DNA of 45,521 nt from Clostridia bacterium (GCA_017553815.1 JAFZJT010000177.1:1-45521); one strand, 5' to 3'; positions 8,371 to 16,974 are shown, counted from the first letter of the stretch. The notes: a model not told the origin generated them from the letters alone. A program made the numbers and translations.

Positions 8371-8838
8371 ATGAGTATTAAAACGGATAATATCAGAAGC
8401 GCCGAAAAAACCGACGCATTCCGCCTTGCGGAGATAGAGCTGTTCAACTATCGGCTGAACTTTTATCCGATATTCAAAAGCGACGAATACTTTTTCAAGG
8501 AGCTTTCGGTTCCCGCGCTGATGGCGGAGTATGAGGCCGATGAAGCCATGCTCGAGCGCGCCTTCGTGTATGACGACGGCGTTGTGAAGGGCTTTATCCG
8601 CGTGAAGGGGGAGCATATCGAAAAGCTGTTCGTGGAGCCCGTTTTTCAGCGCGGCGGGATAGGCGAAGCCCTGCTCGCTTTTGCGGTGAAAGAGCTCTGC
8701 GCAAACGAGCTTTTGGTGCTTGAGAAAAACAAAAAAGCCATTCGCTTCTACAAGAGGAACGGCTTCTATCCGACCGTTGAAAAACAGTTTGTGGACGATA
8801 CTTCGGAATACCTTATCAAAATGAAGCATCGGGGATGA
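8371..8838 (+). CDS. GNAT family N-acetyltransferase
   Basis: A small cytoplasmic acetyl-CoA-dependent acetyltransferase of 155 residues, the usual length of a single GNAT domain. The acetyl-CoA binding motif A is seen as VEPVFQRGGIGEALL near residues 92-106. The C-terminal AIRFYKRNGFYPT is the familiar GNAT beta-bulge and helix segment. ATG 8371 follows GAAAGG at good distance and sits 30 bases after a promoter, so I prefer it to the upstream in-frame start at 8332, which overlaps the -10 box. The substrate cannot be told from the sequence. It appears monocistronic. Confidence 0.88.
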   Translation: MSIKTDNIRSAEKTDAFRLAEIELFNYRLNFYPIFKSDEYFFKELSVPALMAEYEADEAMLERAFVYDDGVVKGFIRVKGEHIEKLFVEPVFQRGGIGEALLAFAVKELCANELLVLEKNKKAIRFYKRNGFYPTVEKQFVDDTSEYLIKMKHRG

Positions 8839-8873
8839 TGCCCGCCGCTTTTATATATCCGAAAGCGGCTTAA

Positions 8874-9965
8874 TCAGTAATAAAACCCGTTCTCCTTGAT
8901 GCGCCTTACAAGCTCAACGACCTCGTCGCCGCTCGCTTCAGCATCGAGCGAAAAGCAAAAGAAGAGCTCGGTTTCGGGGCTGTCTTCGGCGTTTTCTATC
9001 ACGGCGGCAAAATCGTTTTGATCGCCGAGATCGATCTGCCATTCCTCAACGCCCGTAACCTCAAAGCGATACGGCGCAAGCTTCGCTGCGTCAAAGTCCG
9101 CAAGGCGCGTCTTTTCAAGCTTTGCCGTTATGCCTGTTTCAAAAAAGCCGACCTCGATATCGCAGAGCCTGCGCAGCTCTATCTCGGGTATGGGGTAGTA
9201 GTCCAACGCGTACTCGCCGCGCTCGTTTTTGCGGTAATGCCCGCCAAAAAAGCCGCGCCTTATCTCTAAGCCGAGCCTTTCCTTCTTAATGATTCCGTGC
9301 AGCATATCGGCCCTGCGCTGCAGCGGCTCATACAGCGCATTAAGAAGCTTTCGCCGCTCGGCGTTCCTCTTTTCGAGCCAGTCGCCGCGAAAGATTATCA
9401 TTTCCTTGGTGTTTATTTCCACGCCGTCGAACTCGAAAACATGATCCATATAGGGCTTCATTCCCGCCTTTTCCTGGATGCGCTTCGAGCCGATATTGAA
9501 CTCAAAATAGCCGCTGTTCACGTAATCGAGCTCGCAATTCTCGAAAAGATACGCGATGGCCTTGGGGTAAAGCTCGCTAATAAGCCCGCGCCGCTGGTAC
9601 TTTTCATTTATGCCGAGCGAGAGCGAAACGCCGCGCATATCCTTTAGTGAAGCATCCTTCTCCAAAAAGGGGTACACGCCGAGCGTGAAGAAGCCGATGA
9701 CCTTATTGTTTTCCTTATAAACTATCGCAAAGCGGTTCGATTGAACGAGCTGCTGCGCTTCAAACCACGAGCGCGTCTCCTCCTCGTTTTCGGCAGGGTA
9801 CTGCCCGCAGAGCCTGCAAAGCTCCTTTTGGCTCATGTATTCGTAATAATCCGCAAAATCCCCCTCGCAAAAGCGCCTTAGATAGAGCCGCTCGGTCTCG
9901 ATGGGCTTATTCTGCATACGCGCCGATATCTCGGCAAGAAGGACCTTTATTTTTTCATTATTCAT
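8874..9965 (-). CDS. GNAT acetyltransferase fused to an unrecognised C-terminal domain
   Basis: The first about 190 residues look like a RimJ/RimL-type GNAT domain. They open with ETERLYLRRFCEGD, carry a motif A-like INEKYQRRGLISELYP, and end with GSKRIQEKAGMKPY. The remaining about 170 residues, after a basic linker helix rich in Lys and Arg, form a domain I do not recognise; it has many Tyr, Phe and acidic residues. At 363 residues the protein is about twice the length of a plain GNAT enzyme. GAGGTG precedes the ATG. The gene is on the opposite strand to the GNAT at 8371 and ends 36 bases from it. Substrate unknown; the second domain may confer target choice. Confidence 0.8.
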   Translation of the reverse strand: MNNEKIKVLLAEISARMQNKPIETERLYLRRFCEGDFADYYEYMSQKELCRLCGQYPAENEEETRSWFEAQQLVQSNRFAIVYKENNKVIGFFTLGVYPFLEKDASLKDMRGVSLSLGINEKYQRRGLISELYPKAIAYLFENCELDYVNSGYFEFNIGSKRIQEKAGMKPYMDHVFEFDGVEINTKEMIIFRGDWLEKRNAERRKLLNALYEPLQRRADMLHGIIKKERLGLEIRRGFFGGHYRKNERGEYALDYYPIPEIELRRLCDIEVGFFETGITAKLEKTRLADFDAAKLAPYRFEVTGVEEWQIDLGDQNDFAAVIENAEDSPETELFFCFSLDAEASGDEVVELVRRIKENGFYY

Positions 9966-10089
9966 ATTTCACCTCAAAGCATATTTTATTCAAGCGCCGC
10001 CGCTCGCCGCGGGGGAATTCTTGCTCCGCCTCAGCCACCTTCCCCTCAAGCAGAAGGCTTTGAGAAGAGCATTACCCATAATATCCTCA

Positions 10090-10136
10090 GAAATTCCACA
10101 GGGATTTCAACCACAACTATTCATTATTCACTAATC
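10090..10136. repeat. Dispersed palindrome plus ATTCATT repeat, partial copy
   Basis: The imperfect hairpin GAAATTCC-ACA-GGGATTTC (10090-10108) is followed by CTATTCATTATTCACTAATC. This is the same order as the right half of the element at 58-195. It lies immediately after the mntP stop (minus strand). The preceding stretch (10000-10060) has a further GC-rich repeat-like sequence and no gene. Confidence 0.6.
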
Positions 10137-10140
10137 AAAG

Positions 10141-10737
10141 TTATCCCGCAATAAGATGCTCAATTAGTATCTTCAGCCCGATAAGCACCAGCACCACGCC
10201 GCCCGCGAGCACCGCGCCGCGTTTAAAGCGTTCGCCGAGCTTCTTGCCCGTTAGCACGCCGAAGAGCGAGAGCGCAAAGGTGATTACGCCAATCGTGACG
10301 ACCGAAAAGATGAGCTTTTCGGTTGAAAAATCAAACGAGCAGAAAACTATGCCGGTTGCAAGCGCGTCGATGCTCGTGGCGACCGCGAGAACGAGGATAT
10401 TTGAAAGGCGGAACGGATCCTCCCCGGCTTCCTCCTCCTCGTTTTTTATCGCCTCGAATATCATCTTGCCGCCGATGAACGCGAGCAGGATGAACGCGAC
10501 CCAATGGTCGATAGAGCGGATGAAGACCTCCACGCCGTCGCCGAAAACCTTACATAGGCCGGGGATGATGTAGAAGCCGATCGTCGGCATAAGCGCCTGA
10601 AATATGCCGAAGGCCGCCGCCATGATGAGGGCGTCCTTCATGCGTATTCTTTTTGCGGCGATGCCGCTTGCAACCGAAACCGCCATCGCGTCCATAGAAA
10701 GCGCTATCGCGGTCAGTATCAATTCAAAAATCGTCAT
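10141..10737 (-). CDS. mntP: MntP-type manganese efflux pump
   Basis: A 198-residue integral membrane protein predicted to have six helices and to export Mn2+, lowering the cellular manganese level. It shows the two internally repeated signatures of the family: ALSMDAMAVS with Asp16, and VATSIDALATG with an Asp near 119. Between the halves is an acidic loop (about 99-106, rich in Glu). Upstream lie DUF1292 and ruvX on the same strand. The 70-base gap before it has no yybP-ykoY manganese riboswitch that I can recognise, although that switch often precedes mntP. No strong Shine-Dalgarno site is visible either. Confidence 0.92.
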   Translation of the reverse strand: MTIFELILTAIALSMDAMAVSVASGIAAKRIRMKDALIMAAAFGIFQALMPTIGFYIIPGLCKVFGDGVEVFIRSIDHWVAFILLAFIGGKMIFEAIKNEEEEAGEDPFRLSNILVLAVATSIDALATGIVFCSFDFSTEKLIFSVVTIGVITFALSLFGVLTGKKLGERFKRGAVLAGGVVLVLIGLKILIEHLIAG

Positions 10738-10807
10738 AGTTTTTTAGCCGTATTACGGATATGAAAAGCAGTTTGGACGCCAAGCGGGAATCCAGCTATC
10801 CGCCGCT

Positions 10808-11116
10808 TTACTCTTCGTCGCTCTGCTCTTCCATCAGCCCCGCGAACTCCTCGAAGAGCTCCCCGAGCAGAACGGGATTATCAACGGGTAGATAGGCATC
10901 GCCCTCGCTGTCGTGCTCAACGCGAACGAAGATGACCTCGGGCTCCTCGTCGTCGATCTGGCTTTCGGGCACGAGAGCCGCATACTTCGCCCGCTCATAC
11001 GGGAAGGTCAAAACATGCCAGAAATTCTCCTCCGCGCCTTCGTCGGTGATGAGCGTAACTATTTGGATCTCCTCCTCGGGGATCTCGGTCTCGAATTTTT
11101 CCTTGGTTTCGTTCAT
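10808..11116 (-). CDS. DUF1292 family protein
   Basis: A 102-residue, very acidic cytoplasmic protein of the DUF1292 (YrzB-like) family, whose function is unknown. The family pattern is present: an opening EEIQIVTLITDEG, a middle FPYERAKYAALVP, and a later PEVIFVRVEHD. It is normally encoded beside ruvX in Firmicutes, and here it follows ruvX by 110 bases on the same strand. AGAGGA precedes the ATG. It could be a regulator or partner of RuvX, which is inferred only from the conserved neighbourhood. Confidence 0.85.
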   Translation of the reverse strand: MNETKEKFETEIPEEEIQIVTLITDEGAEENFWHVLTFPYERAKYAALVPESQIDDEEPEVIFVRVEHDSEGDAYLPVDNPVLLGELFEEFAGLMEEQSDEE

Positions 11117-11226
11117 TCTATCCTCTTTTCTTGCCGCCTTTTCGCGGCGCTGTATTTATTTTTCGGTTTTAAAAGCGGAAGATAGCTTTGGTAAGCATTG
11201 ACTTAACGCTTCGCTATTTCATTTCT

Positions 11227-11655
11227 TCAAAGTTTGATGGGGTGCAGCGTCATATACCCCTCCAAAATGACCTGCGCGGCGAGCCTATCCACGACCTTGC
11301 GGCGCTTCTTCCAGTTCAGCTCGGCTTCAAAGAGAGCGCGCTCGGCGGCAACGGTGGAGAGCCTTTCATCATAAAAATCATGCTCGCCCTCCCAGCCCGT
11401 TAAAACAAGCTCCGCAAACGCCTTCACCTTCTCCGAGGCAAAGCCGTAGCTGCCGTCCATATTTCGGGGCATGCCGAACACGATTCGGCAGGGCGCGTAG
11501 CGCTCGGCGTATTCCCTGATGTATTCGGCGTCCCTCTCGTCATCGCCCGTCCTATGATAGGTCTCAAGCCCCTGCGCGGTGATCCCAAGCGCGTCGCTGA
11601 CGGCGAGCCCAACGCGTTTGTCGCCAACGTCCACGGCAAAATATCTGAATCCCAT
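11227..11655 (-). CDS. ruvX: RuvX/YqgF putative Holliday junction resolvase
   Basis: A 142-residue RNase H-fold nuclease, the usual length, linked in the family to Holliday junction resolution and pre-16S rRNA 5'-end processing. The first catalytic Asp is in FAVDVGDKRVGLAVSD (Asp9). The conserved ERLST occurs near residue 97, and the end pattern KVVDRLAAQVIL provides the last acidic residue. AAGGAG lies seven bases before the ATG and a consensus promoter lies just upstream. It heads a likely operon with DUF1292 and mntP. Confidence 0.94.
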   Translation of the reverse strand: MGFRYFAVDVGDKRVGLAVSDALGITAQGLETYHRTGDDERDAEYIREYAERYAPCRIVFGMPRNMDGSYGFASEKVKAFAELVLTGWEGEHDFYDERLSTVAAERALFEAELNWKKRRKVVDRLAAQVILEGYMTLHPIKL

Positions 11656-11693
11656 ATCATTTCTCCTTAGTTTATTGCGGATATCGTTTCCGT

Positions 11694-11722
11694 ATTATAG
11701 CCTGTTTTCCCCTGCGGGTCAA
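11694..11722 (-). promoter_or_regulatory. Promoter of ruvX operon
   Basis: Minus strand: TTGACC (11717-11722), 17-base spacer, TATAAT (11694-11699), 39 bases before the ruvX ATG. The -35 box lies four bases from the end of the M15 peptidase gene. Confidence 0.8.
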
Positions 11723-11725
11723 CGC

Positions 11726-13330
11726 CTATCCTATATAGGAATACACCTTGCGAAGCGAGCGGTCGGAGGTATTGTGCGTGTCCGCGCTCATCTCCGAAAG
11801 CCCAAAATGCATCGCGTCGCAGGCGTGGGCGTAGTAATAGCCCCAGCTGAAGCCCGCGCGGTAGAACGCAAGCTCGTATAGAAGGTAGTTCACGACCGTG
11901 GTCGGCACGTTTCTATGCTTCTCTGAATAATTCCCCGTATAGGTAAAATCATAGTAGCTTACGCCGTTTTCGGTCTTTATCCCGTTGTAGGTGAGCTCAT
12001 CGCGCACCTCGGAGAGGATCAGCGCGCGGTTCACAAGCACGTTGTTGTTCGGCGTCATAGAGGCGTTCAGGTCAATCGCCGTGCCGAAGGCGTGGTGGGA
12101 AACGAAGTCGCGCGCGCTCACAAAGCGGGTGTTCAGTATGCCGTCGAAGCTCGCAACGAGATCCCAAAGCCTTATCACGCCGCTGTCGTAGTTGCCGCGA
12201 ACGCGAACGAAGCTCGTTTTCATATAGTTTATCGCGAGATTATAGTGCGGTTGTGCCTTTTTATGAACGTACCATGTCTGCCCCGATGGCGAGGTCACGG
12301 AGGTCATGCGCGGGTAGAGCCAGCTCGACTCCACCTCTATCTGCCTGCCGCTTGCCCAGCGATAGCGGAACATGAACTGGTCTCGGCTTCCGAAGAATTG
12401 CAGCGCATAGGCATAGCAATTGCGCAGATTGTTTGAGATGAGCTGCCGCCATTCGCCGCCCACCACCTTGAAGGCGCTTGAATAAAGAAGCGTGCTTCCG
12501 CTTCCGACCGCCTCCGCATAGAGGCTGAAAGCATAATTTCCCGCGGCGAGATCCTCAAACTTCAGCTTCTTCGTCAGCGAAGCATCGTTCTCCTTGGGGA
12601 AGGTGGGATCGACGAGTTCAACGCGCTTTACGTTCTGCGCTTCACTGAAGCTTACGCTCCCCGATATGGCGTTTGCGCCGCTCTGCGTTTTCACTATCGC
12701 AGTCACTGAGAGTATCGGCGAATCGCAGCGAACAACGCCGCCGAAGCAGAAGGGCTGACCCTGCGGCAGATCCTCATTTGCACTCGGAAGAGGCAGATTG
12801 GCGGACTGCGTTAAGCTTAACGAGTTCGAATTGGGCTGTGCCGTGGGCACTGCCGTCGGCGCACTCGTCGGCGTTGCCGTGGGCGCGGGCGTTGGGGTCG
12901 CCGTGGGTTTGGGTGTGGGCGTTGGTGCTTCCGTCGGAGCCGCGATGGTTTCTTCCGTTGGAGCTGCCGTTGGCGCCGGAGTAAAGGTCGGTTCGGGCGC
13001 GGAGGACGGTTCCTCGGTCGGCGCGGCGGGCGCGGGGGTATCCGACTTCTTGGGTGCGGGCGTTTCCGTTGGTGCGGTTGCCTTTTGCTCCTGTGCGGGC
13101 TGTTCCTCTGGCGGCTCGCTTGGCACGGCGGTATGCTCGACTATCGGCGTGGATTCAATATCGGGCGTTTGCTCCTGCGATTCGGTTTCGAGAGCAGCCG
13201 AAGGCGTGCCCGCCGCTTCGGTGGGCATATCCGTATTTAAAACGAACGCGCTCTGATTTGTGCCGCAGCCCATCATCGAGAATACGGTGAAAACGGCGAG
13301 CAGAAAGGCGAAAATCCTTGATTTATACAT
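11726..13330 (-). CDS. Lipoprotein with M15-family (D-Ala-D-Ala carboxypeptidase-like) domain
   Basis: A predicted surface lipoprotein of 534 residues that probably trims cell-wall peptides. The signal peptide ends in a lipobox with Cys22. A low-complexity Thr/Pro/Ala/Ser linker of about 150 residues follows, long enough to cross the cell wall. A beta-rich region (about 195-295) comes before the peptidase. The M15 zinc motif is SHHAFGTAIDL, and the second motif is DAMHF in place of the common ExWH, as in M15_4-type members. A near-perfect promoter drives it alone on the minus strand. GGGGG with an A-rich spacer precedes the ATG. Endopeptidase and carboxypeptidase activities cannot be told apart from sequence. 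Confidence 0.82.
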   Translation of the reverse strand: MYKSRIFAFLLAVFTVFSMMGCGTNQSAFVLNTDMPTEAAGTPSAALETESQEQTPDIESTPIVEHTAVPSEPPEEQPAQEQKATAPTETPAPKKSDTPAPAAPTEEPSSAPEPTFTPAPTAAPTEETIAAPTEAPTPTPKPTATPTPAPTATPTSAPTAVPTAQPNSNSLSLTQSANLPLPSANEDLPQGQPFCFGGVVRCDSPILSVTAIVKTQSGANAISGSVSFSEAQNVKRVELVDPTFPKENDASLTKKLKFEDLAAGNYAFSLYAEAVGSGSTLLYSSAFKVVGGEWRQLISNNLRNCYAYALQFFGSRDQFMFRYRWASGRQIEVESSWLYPRMTSVTSPSGQTWYVHKKAQPHYNLAINYMKTSFVRVRGNYDSGVIRLWDLVASFDGILNTRFVSARDFVSHHAFGTAIDLNASMTPNNNVLVNRALILSEVRDELTYNGIKTENGVSYYDFTYTGNYSEKHRNVPTTVVNYLLYELAFYRAGFSWGYYYAHACDAMHFGLSEMSADTHNTSDRSLRKVYSYIG

Positions 13331-13425
13331 CTTTCTTTTTCCCCCTTATCCATCCGAGATTATAACGCTCCGCGCGGCGTTTCGGCAATTCGCCGAGTAA
13401 ACTCGCGCATGGCGCATATTATTTA

Positions 13426-13454
13426 ATTATAATGAAGAATCGGCGGTGTGTCAA
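13426..13454 (-). promoter_or_regulatory. Full-consensus promoter of the M15 lipoprotein gene
   Basis: Minus strand: TTGACA (13449-13454), a 17-base spacer, TATAAT (13426-13431). Both boxes match the sigma-A consensus exactly, implying strong constitutive expression. Confidence 0.88.
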
Positions 13455-13493
13455 TCTCGGCGGCAAAAAACGCGCCTTGGGCGCATTCGCACC

Positions 13494-13522
13494 TTGAAAA
13501 CGCCCTTGCGCTATGCTAAAAT
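13494..13522 (+). promoter_or_regulatory. Promoter of the small basic membrane protein gene
   Basis: TTGAAA (13494-13499), a 17-base spacer and TAAAAT (13517-13522), 33 bases before the GTG start at 13556. Confidence 0.65.
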
Positions 13523-13555
13523 AACCCTTGACGGCAAAAGCACGGAGGAGCAGCG

Positions 13556-13819
13556 GTGAAGAAAAAACACGGGGCAAGGCGTATAAAAAGGATCGGGCGC
13601 CCCCGCGCAAGGCGGGGCAAGCCGCGCCGCATCAAGCTCCGCGCCCCATCGCGCAGCGTCGGAAGAAGCCCGAAGCGAAGGGTTCGTAGATCCGCGTCAC
13701 CGAAAAAGCAGCTTCGGCTCGAAGCGGCGGATATCGCCCTTCTTCTCTGCCTTTTCGCGCTGATAGGCGGCATCGCGCTGCTGCTTTACCTGCATTATGC
13801 GCACGGGCTGAATTTTTAA
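13556..13819 (+). CDS. Small membrane protein with a highly basic N-terminus
   Basis: An 87-residue protein not assigned to a family. The first about 52 residues are extraordinarily rich in Arg and Lys, with few acidic residues. A single hydrophobic helix (about 59-80) follows, with a short tail. This predicts a membrane protein whose cationic arm stays in the cytoplasm, where it could touch nucleic acid, ribosomes or acidic lipids. The GTG start is supported by GGAGGA six bases upstream and by the promoter at 13494. It is followed by a separate lipoprotein gene after 52 bases. The function is unknown. Confidence 0.6.
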   Translation: MKKKHGARRIKRIGRPRARRGKPRRIKLRAPSRSVGRSPKRRVRRSASPKKQLRLEAADIALLLCLFALIGGIALLLYLHYAHGLNF

Positions 13820-13871
13820 TATTCCTCTGCGCCGCATTAAAAAACCGTAAAGCAAACCGAAAGGAAACAGT

Positions 13872-14666
13872 ATGAATAACTCAAGAAACATCGTTCGCAT
13901 CGTGTGCATAATCCTTGCCGCACTGTTCGTGATACCTATGCTCATAGCTGCTATCGTTTCGCTTACAGGCTGTTCGCGCGAGCGGGAGATACCGATGGAG
14001 GATCTTGTTCCCTATGAAGAACTTTTGGAAAATGTTGTGAGCGGTATGGCGGACTACGGTAGAATACCCGATGACTTTAAAGGGCTTTGGAGCTCGTATG
14101 CTGACAGGGGCGCCGCCGTCAAGGTCGAGGTGCTTTCCTGCCGCAATTTTTGCGAGTATATCGTTAGCGGAGAGTATGAAGATCAAGGCAAAGTCGGGCA
14201 TTTTGACGGTCATACCGAATACGAGATTCGCATAACTGACGTTGCGGACGAATACAACACGCTTGGTGTAAAGCGCGGACAGAAAAAGCGCCTGTATCAA
14301 GACAACTACGTTCAGTTTGACAATATCGAGGATACACTCACTTTATTCTCAGAAAAGCTCGGAAGGCAGATAACCGATCTCGATGCGCTCTTCGATGCTG
14401 GAGGAGGAGAGATCGAGCTTGCTCCCATAAAGGGCAAGGAATATGAATTCTGCATTTTTGATCACGAGTTTCCGATGAAGGTCGGCGAAAGCTACACCAT
14501 GCTGCTTCTGAAAAAATCCGGCGAGGACAATAAGGATAAGTTTTACGGCTTCTGCATCTGCCCCGCGTACGATAATATCATTCCCATTTGGTTTGCCCGC
14601 GAGCATGGCTTCGACTACGTTTACGCTCAAGCGGCGGCGAGTCTGTCGCTCCTGTTTGAAGACTAA
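13872..14666 (+). CDS. Putative lipoprotein of unknown function
   Basis: A 264-residue exported protein that I cannot assign to a family. The N-terminal hydrophobic stretch (about 8-33) ends in SLTGC, a good lipobox, predicting a membrane-tethered lipoprotein. The mature part is acidic and shows beta-rich segments such as TEYEIRITDVADEYN and a late FYGFCICPAYDN. AAAGGAAA precedes the ATG by the usual distance. It is bounded by a terminator at 14677. It may share the promoter at 13494 with the small basic protein. Confidence 0.7.
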   Translation: MNNSRNIVRIVCIILAALFVIPMLIAAIVSLTGCSREREIPMEDLVPYEELLENVVSGMADYGRIPDDFKGLWSSYADRGAAVKVEVLSCRNFCEYIVSGEYEDQGKVGHFDGHTEYEIRITDVADEYNTLGVKRGQKKRLYQDNYVQFDNIEDTLTLFSEKLGRQITDLDALFDAGGGEIELAPIKGKEYEFCIFDHEFPMKVGESYTMLLLKKSGEDNKDKFYGFCICPAYDNIIPIWFAREHGFDYVYAQAAASLSLLFED

Positions 14667-14676
14667 GGGCGATTAG

Positions 14677-14704
14677 CCGCGCAAGCTTTCGGCGCGGTGT
14701 TTTT
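14677..14704 (+). terminator. Terminator after the lipoprotein gene
   Basis: CCGCGC (14677-14682) pairs with GCGCGG (14692-14697), with a 9-base loop. TGTTTTT follows. It lies ten bases after the stop. Confidence 0.65.
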
Positions 14705-14787
14705 CTGCGGAACGCGCTCTTTTTTCGAGAAACCAGAAAAAAAGCTCCAAAATCCGAAAATATACCCTTTGTGGGGCGTTTTTCGAC

Positions 14788-14816
14788 TTTTCATATTGAA
14801 AAGCATGTGTTATAAT
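14788..14816 (+). promoter_or_regulatory. argF promoter with overlapping palindrome
   Basis: TTTTCA (14788-14793), a 17-base spacer and a perfect TATAAT (14811-14816). A palindrome with 7-bp arms, CTTTTCA-TAT-TGAAAAG (14787-14803), overlaps the -35 box and may be an operator. Its half-site order is opposite to the usual arginine box (TGAAT..ATTCA), so it is not labelled as an ArgR site. Confidence 0.6.
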
Positions 14817-14888
14817 TTAGCGGCAAAGGCGGCTTCGCCGTTTTTTGCGAAAAAGATAATCTAAACCTATACAAAAGGAGATTAAACC

Positions 14889-15878
14889 ATGCCCGTCAAT
14901 CTTAAAGGCCGCAGCCTGCTCACCCTCAAGGACTTCACCCCCGATGAGATCCGCTACCTCCTCACCCTTTCCGCCGATCTGAAGGCAAAGAAGCGCGCCG
15001 GCATCAAGGGCGACCTGCTCGAAGGCAAGAACATCGTTCTTCTTTTCGAGAAGACCTCCACCCGTACCCGCTGCGCATTTGAAGTTGCTGCCTTCGACGA
15101 GGGCGCAAACGTGACCTTCCTCTCCAACAGCCAGCTGGGCAAGAAGGAGTCCCTCGAGGATACCGCGAAGGTTCTCGGCCGCTTCTACGACGGCATCGAG
15201 TTCCGCGGCTTCAAGCAGGAGACCGTTGAGCTGCTCGCCAAGCATGCAGGCGTTCCCGTATGGAACGGCCTCACCGACATGTATCATCCCACCCAGGTTC
15301 TCGCGGACTGCCTCACCATCATGGAGAACATTGCAAAGCCCCTCAACAAGGTAAAGCTCGTTTATGTTGGCGACGCCCGCAACAACATGGGCAACTCCCT
15401 GATGATCATCTCCGCGAAGCTCGGTATGCACTTCGTTGGCATCGCTCCCAAGAGCCTCTTCCCCGAGGAAGGCCTCGTTGAAGAGATGAAGGAGCTTGCA
15501 AAGACCACCGGCGCAAAGATCGAGTTCTCCGAGAATATCGACGACGTTAAGGGCGCGGATGCGATCTATACCGACGTTTGGGTATCCATGGGCGAAGAGG
15601 ATCAGTTCGAAGAGCGCATCAAGCTCCTCACCCCCTATCGCGTAACCATGGACATGATGAAGAAGACCGGCAACCCCGACTGCATCTTCCTCCACTGCCT
15701 GCCCAGCTTCCACGACCTTGAGACCTCAGTAGGCCGCGAGATCTACGAGAAGTACGGCGTTGCCGAGCAGGAAGTTACCGATGAGGTATTCCGCTGCCCC
15801 CAGAGCAAGGTTTTCGACGAGGCCGAGAACCGCATGCACACCATCAAGGCCGTTATGGTCGCAACCGCTGGCAAATAA
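14889..15878 (+). CDS. argF: Ornithine carbamoyltransferase
   Basis: This cytoplasmic enzyme joins carbamoyl phosphate and ornithine to make citrulline in arginine synthesis. The 329 residues have every family landmark: carbamoyl-phosphate loop STRTR (57-61), HPTQ (133-136), the ornithine-binding SMG loop (233-235) and HCLP (269-272). AAGGAG precedes the ATG. The gene stands alone, without other arg genes, so a catabolic arginine deiminase role cannot be excluded. Its last about 40 codons and downstream terminator recur at 17583 and, in part, at 20897, so argF appears to be the anchor site of an accretion island. The gene itself is intact. Confidence 0.95.
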   Translation: MPVNLKGRSLLTLKDFTPDEIRYLLTLSADLKAKKRAGIKGDLLEGKNIVLLFEKTSTRTRCAFEVAAFDEGANVTFLSNSQLGKKESLEDTAKVLGRFYDGIEFRGFKQETVELLAKHAGVPVWNGLTDMYHPTQVLADCLTIMENIAKPLNKVKLVYVGDARNNMGNSLMIISAKLGMHFVGIAPKSLFPEEGLVEEMKELAKTTGAKIEFSENIDDVKGADAIYTDVWVSMGEEDQFEERIKLLTPYRVTMDMMKKTGNPDCIFLHCLPSFHDLETSVGREIYEKYGVAEQEVTDEVFRCPQSKVFDEAENRMHTIKAVMVATAGK

Positions 15879-16040
15879 TCAAGCCCTTTGATAACCTAAC
15901 CCTTTGCGGCGCTTCCCCAAGCGGGAGGTGCCGTTTATTATGCGGCCACTATGTAATTATTACATAAAGAAGATTTGCAATCCTTGTATCTGCTTTAAAT
16001 ATATTTTTTTCTAAATGTTTTTAAGGTGTTGACAAATCGT
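15750..16040 (+). repeat. argF-tail repeat, copy A (argF 3' end, terminator, -35 box)
   Basis: The last about 125 bases of argF and about 160 bases beyond recur as copy B at 17583-17869, displaced by about 1830 bases. By hand count about 88% of the coding part and about 94% of the downstream part are identical. The unit covers the argF stop, a strong terminator and the TTGACA of a promoter; similarity fades between the -35 and -10 boxes. It forms the left boundary of cargo module 1. Confidence 0.85.
15907..15940 (+). terminator. argF terminator
   Basis: Arms 15907-15917 and 15923-15933 form an 11-bp stem with wobbles around a 5-base loop. TTTATTA follows. The same hairpin occurs in copy B at 17737, where a T-to-C change improves one pair. 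Confidence 0.75.
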
Positions 16041-16056
16041 TTTTTTTTTTTATACT
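16029..16056 (+). promoter_or_regulatory. Promoter of cargo module 1
   Basis: TTGACA (16029-16034), a 16-base spacer that is mostly T, and TATACT (16051-16056). The -35 box belongs to the repeat. It lies 48 bases before the JAMM-like gene. Confidence 0.75.
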
Positions 16057-16104
16057 GGCTCAGTAGAATCTAATTCTACAAATAAACATGATGGAGTGGT
16101 AATT

Positions 16105-16944
16105 ATGAGAAGGAAAAGATTTGTTGCTCTACTGTTGGTATCGCTTCTGCTTGCTTCGTTGGCTTTTGCCGTATCGGCTGAAGGTTTGGGGAATTTCCAG
16201 GCAAAAAACCAAGTGGCATTTAAAGCGACTTGGTTCGATGCCTTTGATGGATGCTTTAACGATTCCGGCAGTGATTCTTCCGGGTACGGTTCTATTGAAG
16301 ATGCAACTATTGCCGAGGATTCTTTTGCACATACCCACTTCGAGTCTGAAGGGGTATTTGCTGTTGATTCTTACGATGAACTTGATCCTGCTACATTTGT
16401 TGAAAATATTCCGTTACTTTATGAACCAACGCGCGGTGTCGATGATCAGTTCAATACGAGCGATCTTGCCGCATTGGATTTTGCAAAAAACTATTATAAA
16501 TCATCCGAATTTACTCGCATAGAGTGGGCAGCCACAATATATAAAAAGAGCGGAAAATATTATTATTACGCAGTTCATTTCGGCAAGCCGCATAGTGTAG
16601 GCGTATCAACTGCTGTGCCGAGTGGAGCTACTTACGTAGGTTATGTTCATACTCATCCAAACAGCCCAGACTTTTCTCCGTCGGACAAGGATTTTGCGAA
16701 CACGCATGGCGGTCTTGCTTATGTGGTAACGCCAAGCTATTATGTAAAAAAGTATAATTCTTCTACTAAGGTTGTAACCACCTTGGGGAAGGTTACCCCA
16801 TATTCATTGAATCCCATTAAAGTAGCAGTTCTGATAGCAAACACGCTTCCCGTCTGGCTTAATCATATAGCAGAATGCGCCGCGAATGGCGGTCGGTGTC
16901 CGAAAAACTTTGGTTGCGAGAACAAATCGTGGCCAAACATCTAA
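16105..16944 (+). CDS. Secreted JAMM-like (DUF4329-type) protein
   Basis: A 279-residue secreted protein. The signal peptide (1-25, MRRKRF then a hydrophobic core ending AVSA) has no lipobox. The centre carries a JAMM-like zinc site: Glu140 in RIEWAATIY, then YVGYVHTHPNSPDFSPSD with His182, His184, Ser191 and Asp194. The spacing between HTH and S is six residues, one less than in classical JAMM peptidases and like DUF4329-type domains. Such domains are predicted metallopeptidases and occur in secreted effectors. The tail has three Cys. ATG 16105 follows GGAGTGG; the in-frame GTG at 16096 is less likely. It is clearly AT-richer than argF, and a lipoprotein gene follows after 30 bases. Confidence 0.72.
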   Translation: MRRKRFVALLLVSLLLASLAFAVSAEGLGNFQAKNQVAFKATWFDAFDGCFNDSGSDSSGYGSIEDATIAEDSFAHTHFESEGVFAVDSYDELDPATFVENIPLLYEPTRGVDDQFNTSDLAALDFAKNYYKSSEFTRIEWAATIYKKSGKYYYYAVHFGKPHSVGVSTAVPSGATYVGYVHTHPNSPDFSPSDKDFANTHGGLAYVVTPSYYVKKYNSSTKVVTTLGKVTPYSLNPIKVAVLIANTLPVWLNHIAECAANGGRCPKNFGCENKSWPNI

Positions 16945-16974
16945 ACAAATAATCATAATTATCGGGAGTTAAAA

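Noticed and set aside
10738..10807. yybP-ykoY manganese riboswitch before mntP
   Set aside because: The gap is only 70 bases and shows none of the conserved elements I would expect.
14787..14803. ArgR operator at the argF promoter
   Set aside because: The palindrome has its half-sites in the opposite order to the arginine box, so it is listed only as an unassigned palindrome.
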